A stretch of 64,000 bases of DNA, from NCBI RefSeq assembly GCF_040537815.1, contig NZ_JBEWSZ010000001.1, positions 3,224,001 through 3,288,000 of the forward strand. The letters run 5' to 3'. This stretch comes from Mesorhizobium shangrilense. Its GTDB lineage: Bacteria; Pseudomonadota; Alphaproteobacteria; Rhizobiales; Rhizobiaceae. This document shows positions 43,879 to 52,099 of the stretch, one piece after another; the stretch's first letter is position 1; the number at the start of each line of letters is the position of its first letter. Under the pieces are notes generated by a model that had not been told where the DNA came from, did no database searches, and worked only from the letters and a program-made list of their open reading frames with translations. The translations under genes were made by a program, and so were the position numbers.

Positions 43879-45123
43879 CTAGTTGCGATAGGCCATGATC
43901 ACCTTACGGATCGCATCGGCGATCTGCCGGAGATGGTGATCCTCCATTCTGTCCGTCCACCACATGCAGATGGTTTCTCGGCAGGCACGCTCTGCCACCG
44001 GACAAAGTTCTGTGTCGAAGTCGTCCTTGCGAACGCCATCGAGAGTGAACGGCAGGCCGGAACTGCCAAACGTTTTGTGTTCCTTGATCAGGGGATATCG
44101 ATAGAGGGGGATCTGACCGGGATAGCCGATGAAACCATCGATGCCCTCGGCCGTCAGGGCTTTCATGACTTCCGGGATAGGCCGCGACAATCTTTGAGAA
44201 TCTAGGCGAAATGAGTAGAAGAAATAGACGCCGGTTGTCCCCGGCAACGGTAAGACGGGAATGACCTCGCCGCCGGACAGCAGCGCGCTCAGCCTGTCGG
44301 CGGCATCGACCCGCGCCTTGACAAACCGGTCCAGCTTCTTCAGTTGGGCCAAGCCTACAGCCGCCTGCAACTCAGTCATGTGATAGTTTGGCGCGAGGAA
44401 CAAATGATCGCGGCCACCCCTTTCACGCGGCCAACCCTTGTCGCTGCAATGTCTGAGTCCGCGACCGAAACGCCCGTCTTCATTGCTTATCACCATACCG
44501 CCGTCGCCAGTGGTCATGTGTTTCGACTGCTGGAAACTGAAACAGCCGAGATTACCGATAGTGCCGCACAGCTTCCCCTTGTACGAGGCAAGATGAGCTT
44601 GGGCGCAGTCCTCGATGACGAAAAGGTTGTGTTTCTTCGCGATAGCCATGATCGCATCCATGTCGGCCGGATGACCGTAGACGTGTGTAACGATGATAGC
44701 TCGGGTGCGCGTGCTGATGTTCCGCTCGATGGAGGCCGGGTCGATGTTGTGGGTGTTCGGATCGACATCAGCAAAAACCGGGATAGCGAGTTGGGAAATG
44801 ATTGGGATGACCGTGCCGACGTCCGTAATGGGCGAGAGTATGATTTCATCGCCAGGCTCGGGGTTGAGGTAAATGACTGCTGTGTGAAGTGCCGCGGTCC
44901 CGCTGCTGACGGCGACCGCGTGGCTGACACCGTATCTCGCCGCGAACTGCCTTTCGAACTCACCTGTTTTCGGACCAACGAGAAAGGAAAGGCTGCCAGA
45001 CTTGAGGACGTCCGACAGCTCCTTCATCTCTTCGTCGCCGAGCGTGCGCCCCGATGCATCGCGAAAGCTCGGAAGGGTCCCCTCGATAGCGCGAGGGCCA
45101 CCATTGATGGCCAGGTCTTGCAT
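43879..45123 (-). CDS. DegT/DnrJ/EryC1/StrS family aminotransferase
   Basis: The 414-residue PLP enzyme has AVAVSSGTAALHTAVIYL, VIEDCAQAHLASYKGK with the cofactor aspartate and the Schiff-base lysine in FSFQQSKHMTTGDGGMV. Near the C-terminus is GYPGQIPLYRYPL. The ATG at 45123, behind AGAGAG, begins MQDLAINGGPRAIEG, the family start, better than an ATG ten codons upstream. Such enzymes aminate keto-sugars, inososes or related ketones. Here the neighbours are an AroE-like enzyme 63 bp upstream and a DapA-family enzyme, an unusual set that points to a modified sugar or cyclitol acid. Confidence 0.92.
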   Translation of the reverse strand: MQDLAINGGPRAIEGTLPSFRDASGRTLGDEEMKELSDVLKSGSLSFLVGPKTGEFERQFAARYGVSHAVAVSSGTAALHTAVIYLNPEPGDEIILSPITDVGTVIPIISQLAIPVFADVDPNTHNIDPASIERNISTRTRAIIVTHVYGHPADMDAIMAIAKKHNLFVIEDCAQAHLASYKGKLCGTIGNLGCFSFQQSKHMTTGDGGMVISNEDGRFGRGLRHCSDKGWPRERGGRDHLFLAPNYHMTELQAAVGLAQLKKLDRFVKARVDAADRLSALLSGGEVIPVLPLPGTTGVYFFYSFRLDSQRLSRPIPEVMKALTAEGIDGFIGYPGQIPLYRYPLIKEHKTFGSSGLPFTLDGVRKDDFDTELCPVAERACRETICMWWTDRMEDHHLRQIADAIRKVIMAYRN

Positions 45124-45186
45124 TAGGATGTCTCTCTTCGGGTTCTGGAGCATTCGTTTGCCGGCAAATTAAGGTCTTGGGGAGAT

Positions 45187-46002
45187 CTAAAGGCCGAGGA
45201 AGTTGGCCATGAGTTGAAGCTGATGTTCAAGCATGTGTCGGCCGAGATGGATCCTGCAGCCGATTTTGCGTGCAGCGTCGAGAAGCGGTGTTATTTCCGG
45301 CTCCATAATCACTTCGGCAACCACCATGTCTGCCTTCAGCAAGTGCGTGTCGAGTGGAAGCGGATCGGACACATTCATGCCCAGCGTCGTTCCGTTCACG
45401 ATAAGATCGTGGTCGGTCGGGTTCCCAGAACCCAGTCCGACATCAATGTTACCATAGGCAGCGATCAGCTTTTCGCGCAGCGCCTCGATCTTGCCCTGCG
45501 TACGGTTGGCAAGGGTTAGACGCCGCACGCCCGCTTCAGCGAGTGCAAAGGCAATGGCATTTGCCGCCCCGCCTGCGCCAGCGATGTAGACAGACTTGCC
45601 CACAACCTCAATGCCGGCGTGCCGCAGCCCCTCGACGAAACCGATGCCGTCGAGTTGGTCGGCTATTATCCGGCCGTCATGATCCCGGCGCAGCACATTG
45701 GCAGCGCCGACAGCGCGAGCCTGCGGGCTGACCACGTCGCAAAGGCGGATGATCGCCTGCTTGTGTGGGACAGTAACGATCGCTCCATCGAAACTTTTCA
45801 GCACGCGCAGTCCGCCAACAAGGCTCTCCAGATCGGCTGGCGCTACATTCAGTGGCACCATGACAGCGTCCGTGCCCCTCAGCCGGGCAATGCGGTTGAT
45901 CTCAGGCGGCGCTTTGACATGTTCGGTTGGATGAGCCAGGATTCCGAGAAGGCGCGTTCTACCGGTGATTTCGCCATTTGGGCGCTCAAGACCTGACAGC
46001 AT
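45187..46002 (-). CDS. Shikimate/quinate dehydrogenase-like enzyme, atypical substrate site
   Basis: The 271-residue protein follows the AroE fold: GILAHPTEHVKAPPEIN at the N-terminus, the catalytic lysine in TVPHKQ, the aspartate in QLDGIGF, and the NAD(P) motif IAGAGGAANAIAFALAEAG. The substrate motif HS-x-SP of true shikimate dehydrogenases reads HVKAP here, losing both serines, and NTDG reads QLDG. It therefore probably reduces a different polyol acid or keto acid. It lies between a DapA-family gene and a DegT aminotransferase in one direction. A housekeeping aroE is unlikely in this context. Confidence 0.85.
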   Translation of the reverse strand: MLSGLERPNGEITGRTRLLGILAHPTEHVKAPPEINRIARLRGTDAVMVPLNVAPADLESLVGGLRVLKSFDGAIVTVPHKQAIIRLCDVVSPQARAVGAANVLRRDHDGRIIADQLDGIGFVEGLRHAGIEVVGKSVYIAGAGGAANAIAFALAEAGVRRLTLANRTQGKIEALREKLIAAYGNIDVGLGSGNPTDHDLIVNGTTLGMNVSDPLPLDTHLLKADMVVAEVIMEPEITPLLDAARKIGCRIHLGRHMLEHQLQLMANFLGL

Positions 46003-46134
46003 CTAAGGCAAGTCCCTTCCACGGGCAGAGAAACTTTGCTTCGCCGCAGACCGGTCGAGCTCCGTCCGGCGTGCAGTTTTACGGCGATGCCTTGTCGGTG
46101 ACGGCATCATGTGGTTGAGCAATACCGTCAAGTC

Positions 46135-47058
46135 TCACTTGCCCCAATGCAGGGCCAGGGGATCGATACTCCGGGCAAGTTCCAGCAAGCCATCTCGCGT
46201 CGCTGGATGCAGGGCCTTCAGCGGATGCCTGACATGGTCGGACTTGATAACCTTGCCTTGCGCCATCACCGCCTTCGTCGCCCGCAATCCACATTGCCGG
46301 TTTTCATAGTTGATCAGAGGCAGAATGCGCTCGTAAGCCTTCACCGCTTCTTGCCGGCGGCCAGCGCGATGATGCTGGATGACGGGGCAAATGAGGTCGG
46401 GAAGCAACGCGCTCGACATGACGCCGGTTGCGCCAGCGTCGAGATCAGCCATCAAGGTGATTGCTTCTTCACCATCGAATGGTCCCTCGATCGCATCGCC
46501 ACCCTTTTCGATCAACTCGCGCAGCTTCGCGGCCGTGCCCGGCACCTCGATCTTGAAATAACGGACCAGAGGAAGGGACTGCGCCAGACGCACAAGGAAT
46601 TCGACAGAGAGGGTGACGCCGCTCAATGGCGCGTCCTGGACCATGATCGGCAACCGCGCTGCGTCCGCAACCCTGGCGAAGTGCTCCTGAATCGACGCTT
46701 CGTCGAGTTTGATGCCGGCGCCATGATAGGGAGGCATCAACATGATCAGCTTGGCACCGCGGTCCGCCGCGTGGCGCGCGCGCGCACTGGCGATCTCGGT
46801 GCTGAAATGGCTGCAGGTGACCATCACCGGCACACGATCCGCCACGTGCTCCAAGCATAGATCAGTGAGCTGCGCCCTCTCGTCGTCTGACAGCAGGAAC
46901 TGCTCTGAGTAATTGGCCAGAATGCAGATGCCGTCGACCTTCTGGTCGATCATGCAATCCAGCACGCGGCGCTGGCCTGCAAGATCGATCTCTCCGGTTT
47001 CGGTGAAGGGTGTCGGCGCCACCGGAAAGAGGCCCGAATACGGTTGGTCCTTAGCCAT
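46135..47058 (-). CDS. Dihydrodipicolinate synthase (DapA) family aldolase/dehydratase
   Basis: The 307-residue TIM-barrel protein has APTPFTETGEIDLAG, the Schiff-base lysine in VRYFKIEVPG and GATGVMSSALLPD. The usual tyrosine of i-Y-N-x-P is replaced: PIMVQDAPLSG. MVQDAP is, as I recall, typical of 2-keto-3-deoxy-sugar acid dehydratases (KdaD-like), not of true DapA, which supports sugar acid breakdown. It is divergent from a UxaA-type dehydratase, which makes 2-keto-3-deoxy sugar acids, so the two could act in order. Confidence 0.88.
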   Translation of the reverse strand: MAKDQPYSGLFPVAPTPFTETGEIDLAGQRRVLDCMIDQKVDGICILANYSEQFLLSDDERAQLTDLCLEHVADRVPVMVTCSHFSTEIASARARHAADRGAKLIMLMPPYHGAGIKLDEASIQEHFARVADAARLPIMVQDAPLSGVTLSVEFLVRLAQSLPLVRYFKIEVPGTAAKLRELIEKGGDAIEGPFDGEEAITLMADLDAGATGVMSSALLPDLICPVIQHHRAGRRQEAVKAYERILPLINYENRQCGLRATKAVMAQGKVIKSDHVRHPLKALHPATRDGLLELARSIDPLALHWGK

Positions 47059-47122
47059 TTTCGGAAAATCCCCAAAGAATCGTCGTGCTTCAAAGTCTTC
47101 TCTTGACTTTCACCTGCCTAAC

Positions 47123-47154
47123 ATGAATGATTTTTGCATGCAATACTCATTAAT
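47123..47154. promoter_or_regulatory. 32-bp quasi-palindrome over the uxaA promoter
   Basis: The core TTGCATGCAA (47134-47143) is a perfect palindrome, and symmetry extends to 13 of 16 positions per arm over 47123-47154. A TTGACT -35 box lies at 47103-47108 and AATGAT -10 at 47126-47131 for the plus-strand gene, so the site covers the -10 and start point. It is a natural repressor site for the GntR protein at 48713. Confidence 0.55.
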
Positions 47155-47164
47155 GGAGGTGACT

Positions 47165-48694
47165 ATGCCAGTTCGTCGATCGGCCCCGGCCATCATCCGA
47201 CTGCACGACGCGGACAATGTCGCGGTTGCCACGAGGCGGATCGAAATAGCCGAACACCTCGGCAAGGTTATCGCTCAAGCAGAGATTCCCAGCGGTCATA
47301 AGATTGCCTTGCGCGCTATCGGCGAAGGCGAACCGGTGTCCAAATACGGACAGATCATTGGCCGGGCGAGTACCAACATCCTTCCCGGGAGCCACGTCCA
47401 TCTGCACAACCTGGCAATGCTCGACAGCGCCGTTTCGCATGAATTCGCCGTCGACGGCGGACCGACGCCTTTGCTGCCCGAAAATGAACGCAGGACCTTC
47501 CAAGGCTACCGGCGCGCATCGGGGCTGGTCGGCACCAGGAACTATATCGGCATCATCACCTCGGTGAATTGCTCGGCCACGGTGGCTCGAGCGGTCGCCG
47601 ATCATTTCAAGACAACCGGCTTCGGTGAATTCAACAATGTCGACGGCGTCGTAGCGCTCACTCACGGTACGGGATGTGCGATCCCCACGAACACCGAGGG
47701 ATATCAGTATCTGCGCAGAACGTTGAGTGGCTACGCGAGGAACCCGAATTTCGCCGCCATCCTGATGATCGGGCTCGGCTGCGAGACGAACCAGATCAGC
47801 CACCTCGTCAAGGCATTCGACTTGGAGGAAGGGCCAATGCTGCGGACTATGACGATCCAGCAGCTTGGCGGCACGCGCAAGACGATCGAAGAGGCGATTG
47901 GCATTATTCGCGAGATACTGCCGGCCATCAACGCCGAGCAAAGGACGACCGTTTCGCTTTCCGGCATCAAGCTGGCGCTTCAGTGCGGCGGATCCGACGG
48001 TTACTCCGGCATCACCGCCAATCCGGCGCTCGGCTATGCCGCCGACCTTCTGGTCAAGCATGGCGGCACCGCAGTGCTCAGCGAAACGCCCGAAATCTAC
48101 GGCGCCGAACACTTGCTGACGCGCCGCGCGGCGACGCCAGAGATCGCGCGCAAGCTGATGGCGCGAATTGAATGGTGGCGCGACTACACCGCAAAGAACG
48201 GTGCGGAGCTCAACAACAACCCCTCGCACGGCAACAAGGAGGGCGGCCTCACGACGATCCTCGAGAAATCCCTGGGTGCGGTCGCCAAGGGCGGATCGAT
48301 GCCGCTGCGGGAAGTCTATGAGTATGCCGAACCGATCCGGGAACCCGGTTTCGTCTTCATGGACACGCCCGGCTACGACCCGGTCGCAGTCACCGGACAG
48401 GTCGCGGGCGGGTGCAACCTGATCGTGTTCACGACGGGGCGCGGTTCCGTTTCCGGGTTCAAGCCAGCGCCCTGCATCAAGGTCGCCACGAACAATGCCA
48501 TGTTCGAGCATATGAGCGAGGACATGGACATCAATTGCGGCGGCATCATCGATGGAAGCGACAGCATCGCCGAGGCAGGCGAACGTATTTTCGAAAAGAT
48601 TGTCGCCATAGCTTCGGGCGAACGCACGCTCAGCGAAGGTTACAATTATGGTGACTCCGAATTCGTCCCTTGGCAAATAGGGGCGGTAACCTGA
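47165..48694 (+). CDS. uxaA: UxaA family altronate/galactarate-type dehydratase
   Basis: The 509-residue protein starts MPVRRSAPAIIRLHDADNVA behind GGAGGT (47155-47160). It has the N-terminal SAF domain (EIPSGHKIALRAIGEGEPVSKYGQIIG in two parts) and the large catalytic domain (VGTRNYIGIITSVNCSATVA, THGTGCAIPTNTEGYQYL, LKLALQCGGSDGYSGITANP-like region near 350). Full-length UxaA fusions dehydrate altronate or galactarate to 2-keto-3-deoxy acids using iron. The divergent DapA-like enzyme would handle the product. The sugar acid is not certain. Confidence 0.9.
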   Translation: MPVRRSAPAIIRLHDADNVAVATRRIEIAEHLGKVIAQAEIPSGHKIALRAIGEGEPVSKYGQIIGRASTNILPGSHVHLHNLAMLDSAVSHEFAVDGGPTPLLPENERRTFQGYRRASGLVGTRNYIGIITSVNCSATVARAVADHFKTTGFGEFNNVDGVVALTHGTGCAIPTNTEGYQYLRRTLSGYARNPNFAAILMIGLGCETNQISHLVKAFDLEEGPMLRTMTIQQLGGTRKTIEEAIGIIREILPAINAEQRTTVSLSGIKLALQCGGSDGYSGITANPALGYAADLLVKHGGTAVLSETPEIYGAEHLLTRRAATPEIARKLMARIEWWRDYTAKNGAELNNNPSHGNKEGGLTTILEKSLGAVAKGGSMPLREVYEYAEPIREPGFVFMDTPGYDPVAVTGQVAGGCNLIVFTTGRGSVSGFKPAPCIKVATNNAMFEHMSEDMDINCGGIIDGSDSIAEAGERIFEKIVAIASGERTLSEGYNYGDSEFVPWQIGAVT

Positions 48695-48712
48695 CGTCTC
48701 GGAAGGGCTCGC

Positions 48713-49672
48713 ATGGGGCATCGCCCGCTCGCTTATGAATCCATCGCCGACACCCTCAGAAGGGCTGTCCTTGGCGGATCCGTTCCGGAAGGCACTGTCT
48801 TGCTCGAGGGACCGATTGCCGCCCTCTTTGGTTCGAGCCGATCGCCGGTCAAGCAGGCGCTTGCCACGCTCGAGGCAGAAGGGCTGGTTCGTCGGTTCGA
48901 GGGTCGTGGCGTGTTGGCTGGAACGGGCGGACCGCCGCTGCGGCTGAAGATAACGGGCGAGATGCTCGAAGTGCCAAAGAATGCCAAGGCCTTCGCCTGG
49001 CAATCCTACTATTACGACTTCGAGGAAACGGTCATCCTTCGTGCCGTGTTTGGAAGTTGCCGCATCAACGAACTTGCTCTGGCGCGCCACTACAAGGTCG
49101 GCAGGACTGTTGCCGGCGACATACTGAACCATGCGGCGAAGAGCGGCATCGTGATAGGCGACGAGAAATCCCGCTGGTGGATAAACCCGCTCGACGAACG
49201 CCGATTCCAGGATTTGTATGAAATACGGCTGTTGCTCGAACCGGCGGCCTTGCGCACCGCCATGGCCCGCATTCCTTCCGACGAGCTTGCCGAAATGCGT
49301 GGGCGCCTGATGCAGGCCGCGGCCAAATTTCCGCTGGTGGAGCCGGCAGAACTGGATGGGCTCGAGGAAGACCTGCATGTGAATCTGCTGCAGTACAGCT
49401 CCAATTCCGACATATTGGAAACCCTTATCCGCACGCGCGGCATCCTCGTCGCGGGCAAGCACATCCAGAGGGCTGTGCGGGGCAGATTGCCAATCGATGC
49501 CTTCATGGACGAGCATCTGGAGATCATAGACGCCATCACTGCCGGCAACCCGGCTTTGGCGCAGGACGCGCTGCGCCAACATCTGCAGCGGTCGAGCGAC
49601 AAGGCCGTTGAGCGCTTGCGGGCGTTTCGCAAAATCAGCGTTGTCTCGCATTTGCCTTATCTGCTCGATTAG
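48713..49672 (+). CDS. GntR-family FCD regulator with an apparent second winged helix
   Basis: The 319-residue protein is about 80 longer than usual FadR-type GntR proteins. Residues 5-70 are a GntR winged helix (ESIADTLRRAVLGGSVPEGT, then SPVKQALATLEAEGLVRRF). Residues 100-165 look like another one (RINELALARHYKVGRTVAGD, ILNHAAKSGIVIG). The FCD domain follows with likely metal residues in EDLHVNLL, DEHLEIID and RQHLQRS. It lies 18 bp after uxaA, so it is probably autoregulated with it. The palindrome at 47123-47154 is the candidate operator. Confidence 0.88.
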   Translation: MGHRPLAYESIADTLRRAVLGGSVPEGTVLLEGPIAALFGSSRSPVKQALATLEAEGLVRRFEGRGVLAGTGGPPLRLKITGEMLEVPKNAKAFAWQSYYYDFEETVILRAVFGSCRINELALARHYKVGRTVAGDILNHAAKSGIVIGDEKSRWWINPLDERRFQDLYEIRLLLEPAALRTAMARIPSDELAEMRGRLMQAAAKFPLVEPAELDGLEEDLHVNLLQYSSNSDILETLIRTRGILVAGKHIQRAVRGRLPIDAFMDEHLEIIDAITAGNPALAQDALRQHLQRSSDKAVERLRAFRKISVVSHLPYLLD

Positions 49673-49696
49673 CGCCGGGACAGCAGGCATCGCCGC

Positions 49697-50356
49697 TCAG
49701 TCAGCTTTCGGGCCGGACTGCGATTCCTGGATGATCTGGTCCTTGATGATTTCCCGCAATGTCTGCGCCAGGTTCGGCGTGGCGCTCGAACAGCAAACGA
49801 GAATGGAACTGGTTGGCTCTTGCAGCGACATGTAGCCGTGTTTCATGGTGCTATCGAGATAGACGCTGTCGCCCTGCTCCAGATCCATCGGCTCGTAATA
49901 CTCGCTGTACAGACGCACCTTGCCGCTCAGGACGAGCATGAATTCCTCGCCCACATGAGCGGTCAGCGGCCCCATCTCCTCAGGGGTCACCGCCTGCACC
50001 TCGATATAGATCGGAATGATGCGCTTGTGCGCCACGTCGGCGGACAGATAGCTGTAGCTGTAATGCTGGCGATCGAGCCTCTGGCCCTCGAAATTGCGGC
50101 TGATGCTGCGCCGGGCAACCACAAGCGGTGGCGTGGGCTCGCTAGGCGCTGAATTCAGCAGGTCGCCGATCTCGACGCCAAGGCCGTGCGACAACTTCAA
50201 TATGGTGTCGAAATTCGGCGAGATGTGACCGTTCTCGACCTTCGACAAAGTCGACGAGGCAATGCCAGTCATGGAACTGACTTCGGCAAGCGTCCATCCA
50301 TGATAGGCGCGCCGCTCCTTCAGCAATTTTCCGAGATCTTTGGTTTTCTTATTCAT
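49697..50356 (-). CDS. XRE-family regulator with C-terminal cupin
   Basis: The 219-residue protein has an HTH_3 domain at 8-62 (LKERRAYHGWTLAEVSSMTG, then IASSTLSKVENGHISPNFDTI) and a cupin_2 barrel at about 140-205 (HVGEEFMLVLSGKVRLYSEY, GDSVYLDSTMKHGYM). It resembles PuuR-type polyamine and sugar regulators, which sense a small molecule through the cupin. It is 45 bp after the last permease gene of the polyamine-type importer and probably part of that operon. The dyad at 55224-55256 is a possible binding site. Confidence 0.9.
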   Translation of the reverse strand: MNKKTKDLGKLLKERRAYHGWTLAEVSSMTGIASSTLSKVENGHISPNFDTILKLSHGLGVEIGDLLNSAPSEPTPPLVVARRSISRNFEGQRLDRQHYSYSYLSADVAHKRIIPIYIEVQAVTPEEMGPLTAHVGEEFMLVLSGKVRLYSEYYEPMDLEQGDSVYLDSTMKHGYMSLQEPTSSILVCCSSATPNLAQTLREIIKDQIIQESQSGPKAD

Positions 50357-50401
50357 ATCTTGCCGTCGATTCCAATTGCCTAGACTACTAGTTTCGCCAC
50401 G

Positions 50402-51199
50402 TTATGGCTTGCGTTCAATACTCTCGCGAAGCGACATCGCACCCAACGCTGCGAACAACAATGTCACGCACAGCACGATCGAAACGAGCGCATTTATCTC
50501 AGGGGTAAAGCCGGTTCGCATCATTGCCCAGAGCCGCATGGGCAGCGTCGTTTCCCCGCCGACGAGAAAGAACGTGACCAATGTTTCGTCGAACGACAGC
50601 GCAAAAGCAAGCAGCGAGCTGGTCAACAGCGCCGACCGCAACTGGGGGAGAACAACATAGAGGAAGGTTTCAAGACCGTTTGCGCCGAGATCGAGGGACG
50701 CCTCTATCTGCGAATTCTCAAGTGTGTCGAGCCTGATTGTGACCATGCGATAGACCACCGCCAGGATCAGCACGATGTGGCCGATAGTGACCGTGATCAG
50801 GCTTCGCTCCAGCCCGATTTCCCGAAATGCGACCAGCAGTGAGATTCCGGTGATGATAGCCGGCAGCACGAACGGCAGGAAGATGATGAACTCGACATAG
50901 GCGCGGCCACGCCGCACGCCGGTTTTCATGTAGTAGGCCAGCGCCAATGATATGATTGTCGCGCTGACCACAGCGCAGATCCCGACGACAATAGAATTGT
51001 AAAGGGCTGACAGCAGCTGCGAATTGTCCGCCAATCTCCCGTACCATTCCAGGCTGAAGGTCGACCAGTCGATCTGATGGTTCTTTAACCCGAAGAACGA
51101 AAGCAGGATGACGATCAGCGCCGGCGCATAAAGTATCGCAAATGTGAGGCCACCGATAATCCACAGAAGTCCAATGGTGAGGCGCTCCAACCTGGTCAT
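50402..51199 (-). CDS. ABC transporter permease, PotC-like
   Basis: The 265-residue permease has six predicted spans and the inner-membrane motif EASLDLGANGLETFLYVVLPQLR (EAA loop, near 165). It matches PotC/PotI-type polyamine permeases in size and order. The ATG at 51199 overlaps the PotB-like stop by four bases, so I do not use the long open frame to 51322. It pairs with the PotB-like protein in the importer. Confidence 0.92.
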   Translation of the reverse strand: MTRLERLTIGLLWIIGGLTFAILYAPALIVILLSFFGLKNHQIDWSTFSLEWYGRLADNSQLLSALYNSIVVGICAVVSATIISLALAYYMKTGVRRGRAYVEFIIFLPFVLPAIITGISLLVAFREIGLERSLITVTIGHIVLILAVVYRMVTIRLDTLENSQIEASLDLGANGLETFLYVVLPQLRSALLTSSLLAFALSFDETLVTFFLVGGETTLPMRLWAMMRTGFTPEINALVSIVLCVTLLFAALGAMSLRESIERKP

Positions 51200-52095
51200 T
51201 GCATCCTCGCGTTTCGCAAGATGAACGAGGCAAGGCCAATCAGCGCGATGACAGTGACGAGTAGGACGACCGCAAGTGCCGCGCCGAAGGGCCAGTTGAA
51301 CGCCATGCCGAATTGGCTCCATATGGCACGGCCGAAAGTGAAACCTTCACTCCCCCCTACCATCTGCGGCGTCAGATAGTCGCCGAGCGCGATGACCATG
51401 ACGAACAGCCCGCCAGCAATCGAGCCCGGAAGGCTGAGCGGCAGGACAACGCTGAGGAATATCTGGCCAGGCTTGGCACCTAGATCGGCGGCAGCACTCA
51501 GCAGCGATTGCGGTATACGCTCCAGTGCCAGAAAAATCGGCAGAATCCCGAATGGCAGATAGATCACCGCCATCGTCAGCATGACGGCAGTCTGGTTGAA
51601 AATGAACAGTTTGCTCGGCGCATCGATGATGCCGGCCGCGAGCAGAAAGGAATTCAGGAAGCCATTGAAGCCAAGAATGCTGCGCATCGCATAGATCTTG
51701 ACCACATAGTTCATAACCAGCGGCAGTGCACTGAGCAGCAGCAGAAGATAGCGTACCGACCCCTCCAGCCGCCATATCAGATAAGAGATGATATATCCCA
51801 AAATGAGTGCCACCGCAGCTACGATGAAAGCGAGCTTTACGGTCCCGAAGAAAACATAGAGATAGCTGCCGCTTTGGAAAAACCCTGCGTAATTTGACAA
51901 CGTCGGCTGCCCTGTGACCTGATTGTCTTTCATCTCAAGAAAGCTGTAGGTCAGAAACGACAAAAGCGGTACGAGGATCAGGAGTGTGGGAACACCGTAG
52001 ACCAGTATCCTTGCAGCAATTCTCCCGAGCGACGGCCGCCAATATAGCGGGCCGCTATTGCCGGCGCTAACGATGTCGGCGGTGGAAACGGTCAT
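51196..52095 (-). CDS. ABC transporter permease, PotB-like
   Basis: The 299-residue permease has six predicted spans and the EAA loop SAAADLGAKPGQIFLSVVLPLSL near 200. It begins MTVSTADIVSAGNSGP at 52095 behind AGAGGA, four bases after the ATPase gene ends; a longer frame starts at 52158. It belongs with the PotA-, PotC- and PotD-like genes. Substrate is polyamine-like by family, though this group also carries opines, phosphonates and related compounds in rhizobia. Confidence 0.92.
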   Translation of the reverse strand: MTVSTADIVSAGNSGPLYWRPSLGRIAARILVYGVPTLLILVPLLSFLTYSFLEMKDNQVTGQPTLSNYAGFFQSGSYLYVFFGTVKLAFIVAAVALILGYIISYLIWRLEGSVRYLLLLLSALPLVMNYVVKIYAMRSILGFNGFLNSFLLAAGIIDAPSKLFIFNQTAVMLTMAVIYLPFGILPIFLALERIPQSLLSAAADLGAKPGQIFLSVVLPLSLPGSIAGGLFVMVIALGDYLTPQMVGGSEGFTFGRAIWSQFGMAFNWPFGAALAVVLLVTVIALIGLASFILRNARMQ

Positions 52096-52099
52096 CTCA

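Noticed and set aside
47150..49690. 846-codon open frame on the minus strand
   Set aside because: It lies antisense to the well-supported uxaA and GntR genes, has arginine/histidine-rich composition and no known motif; it is a codon-bias shadow in GC-rich DNA.
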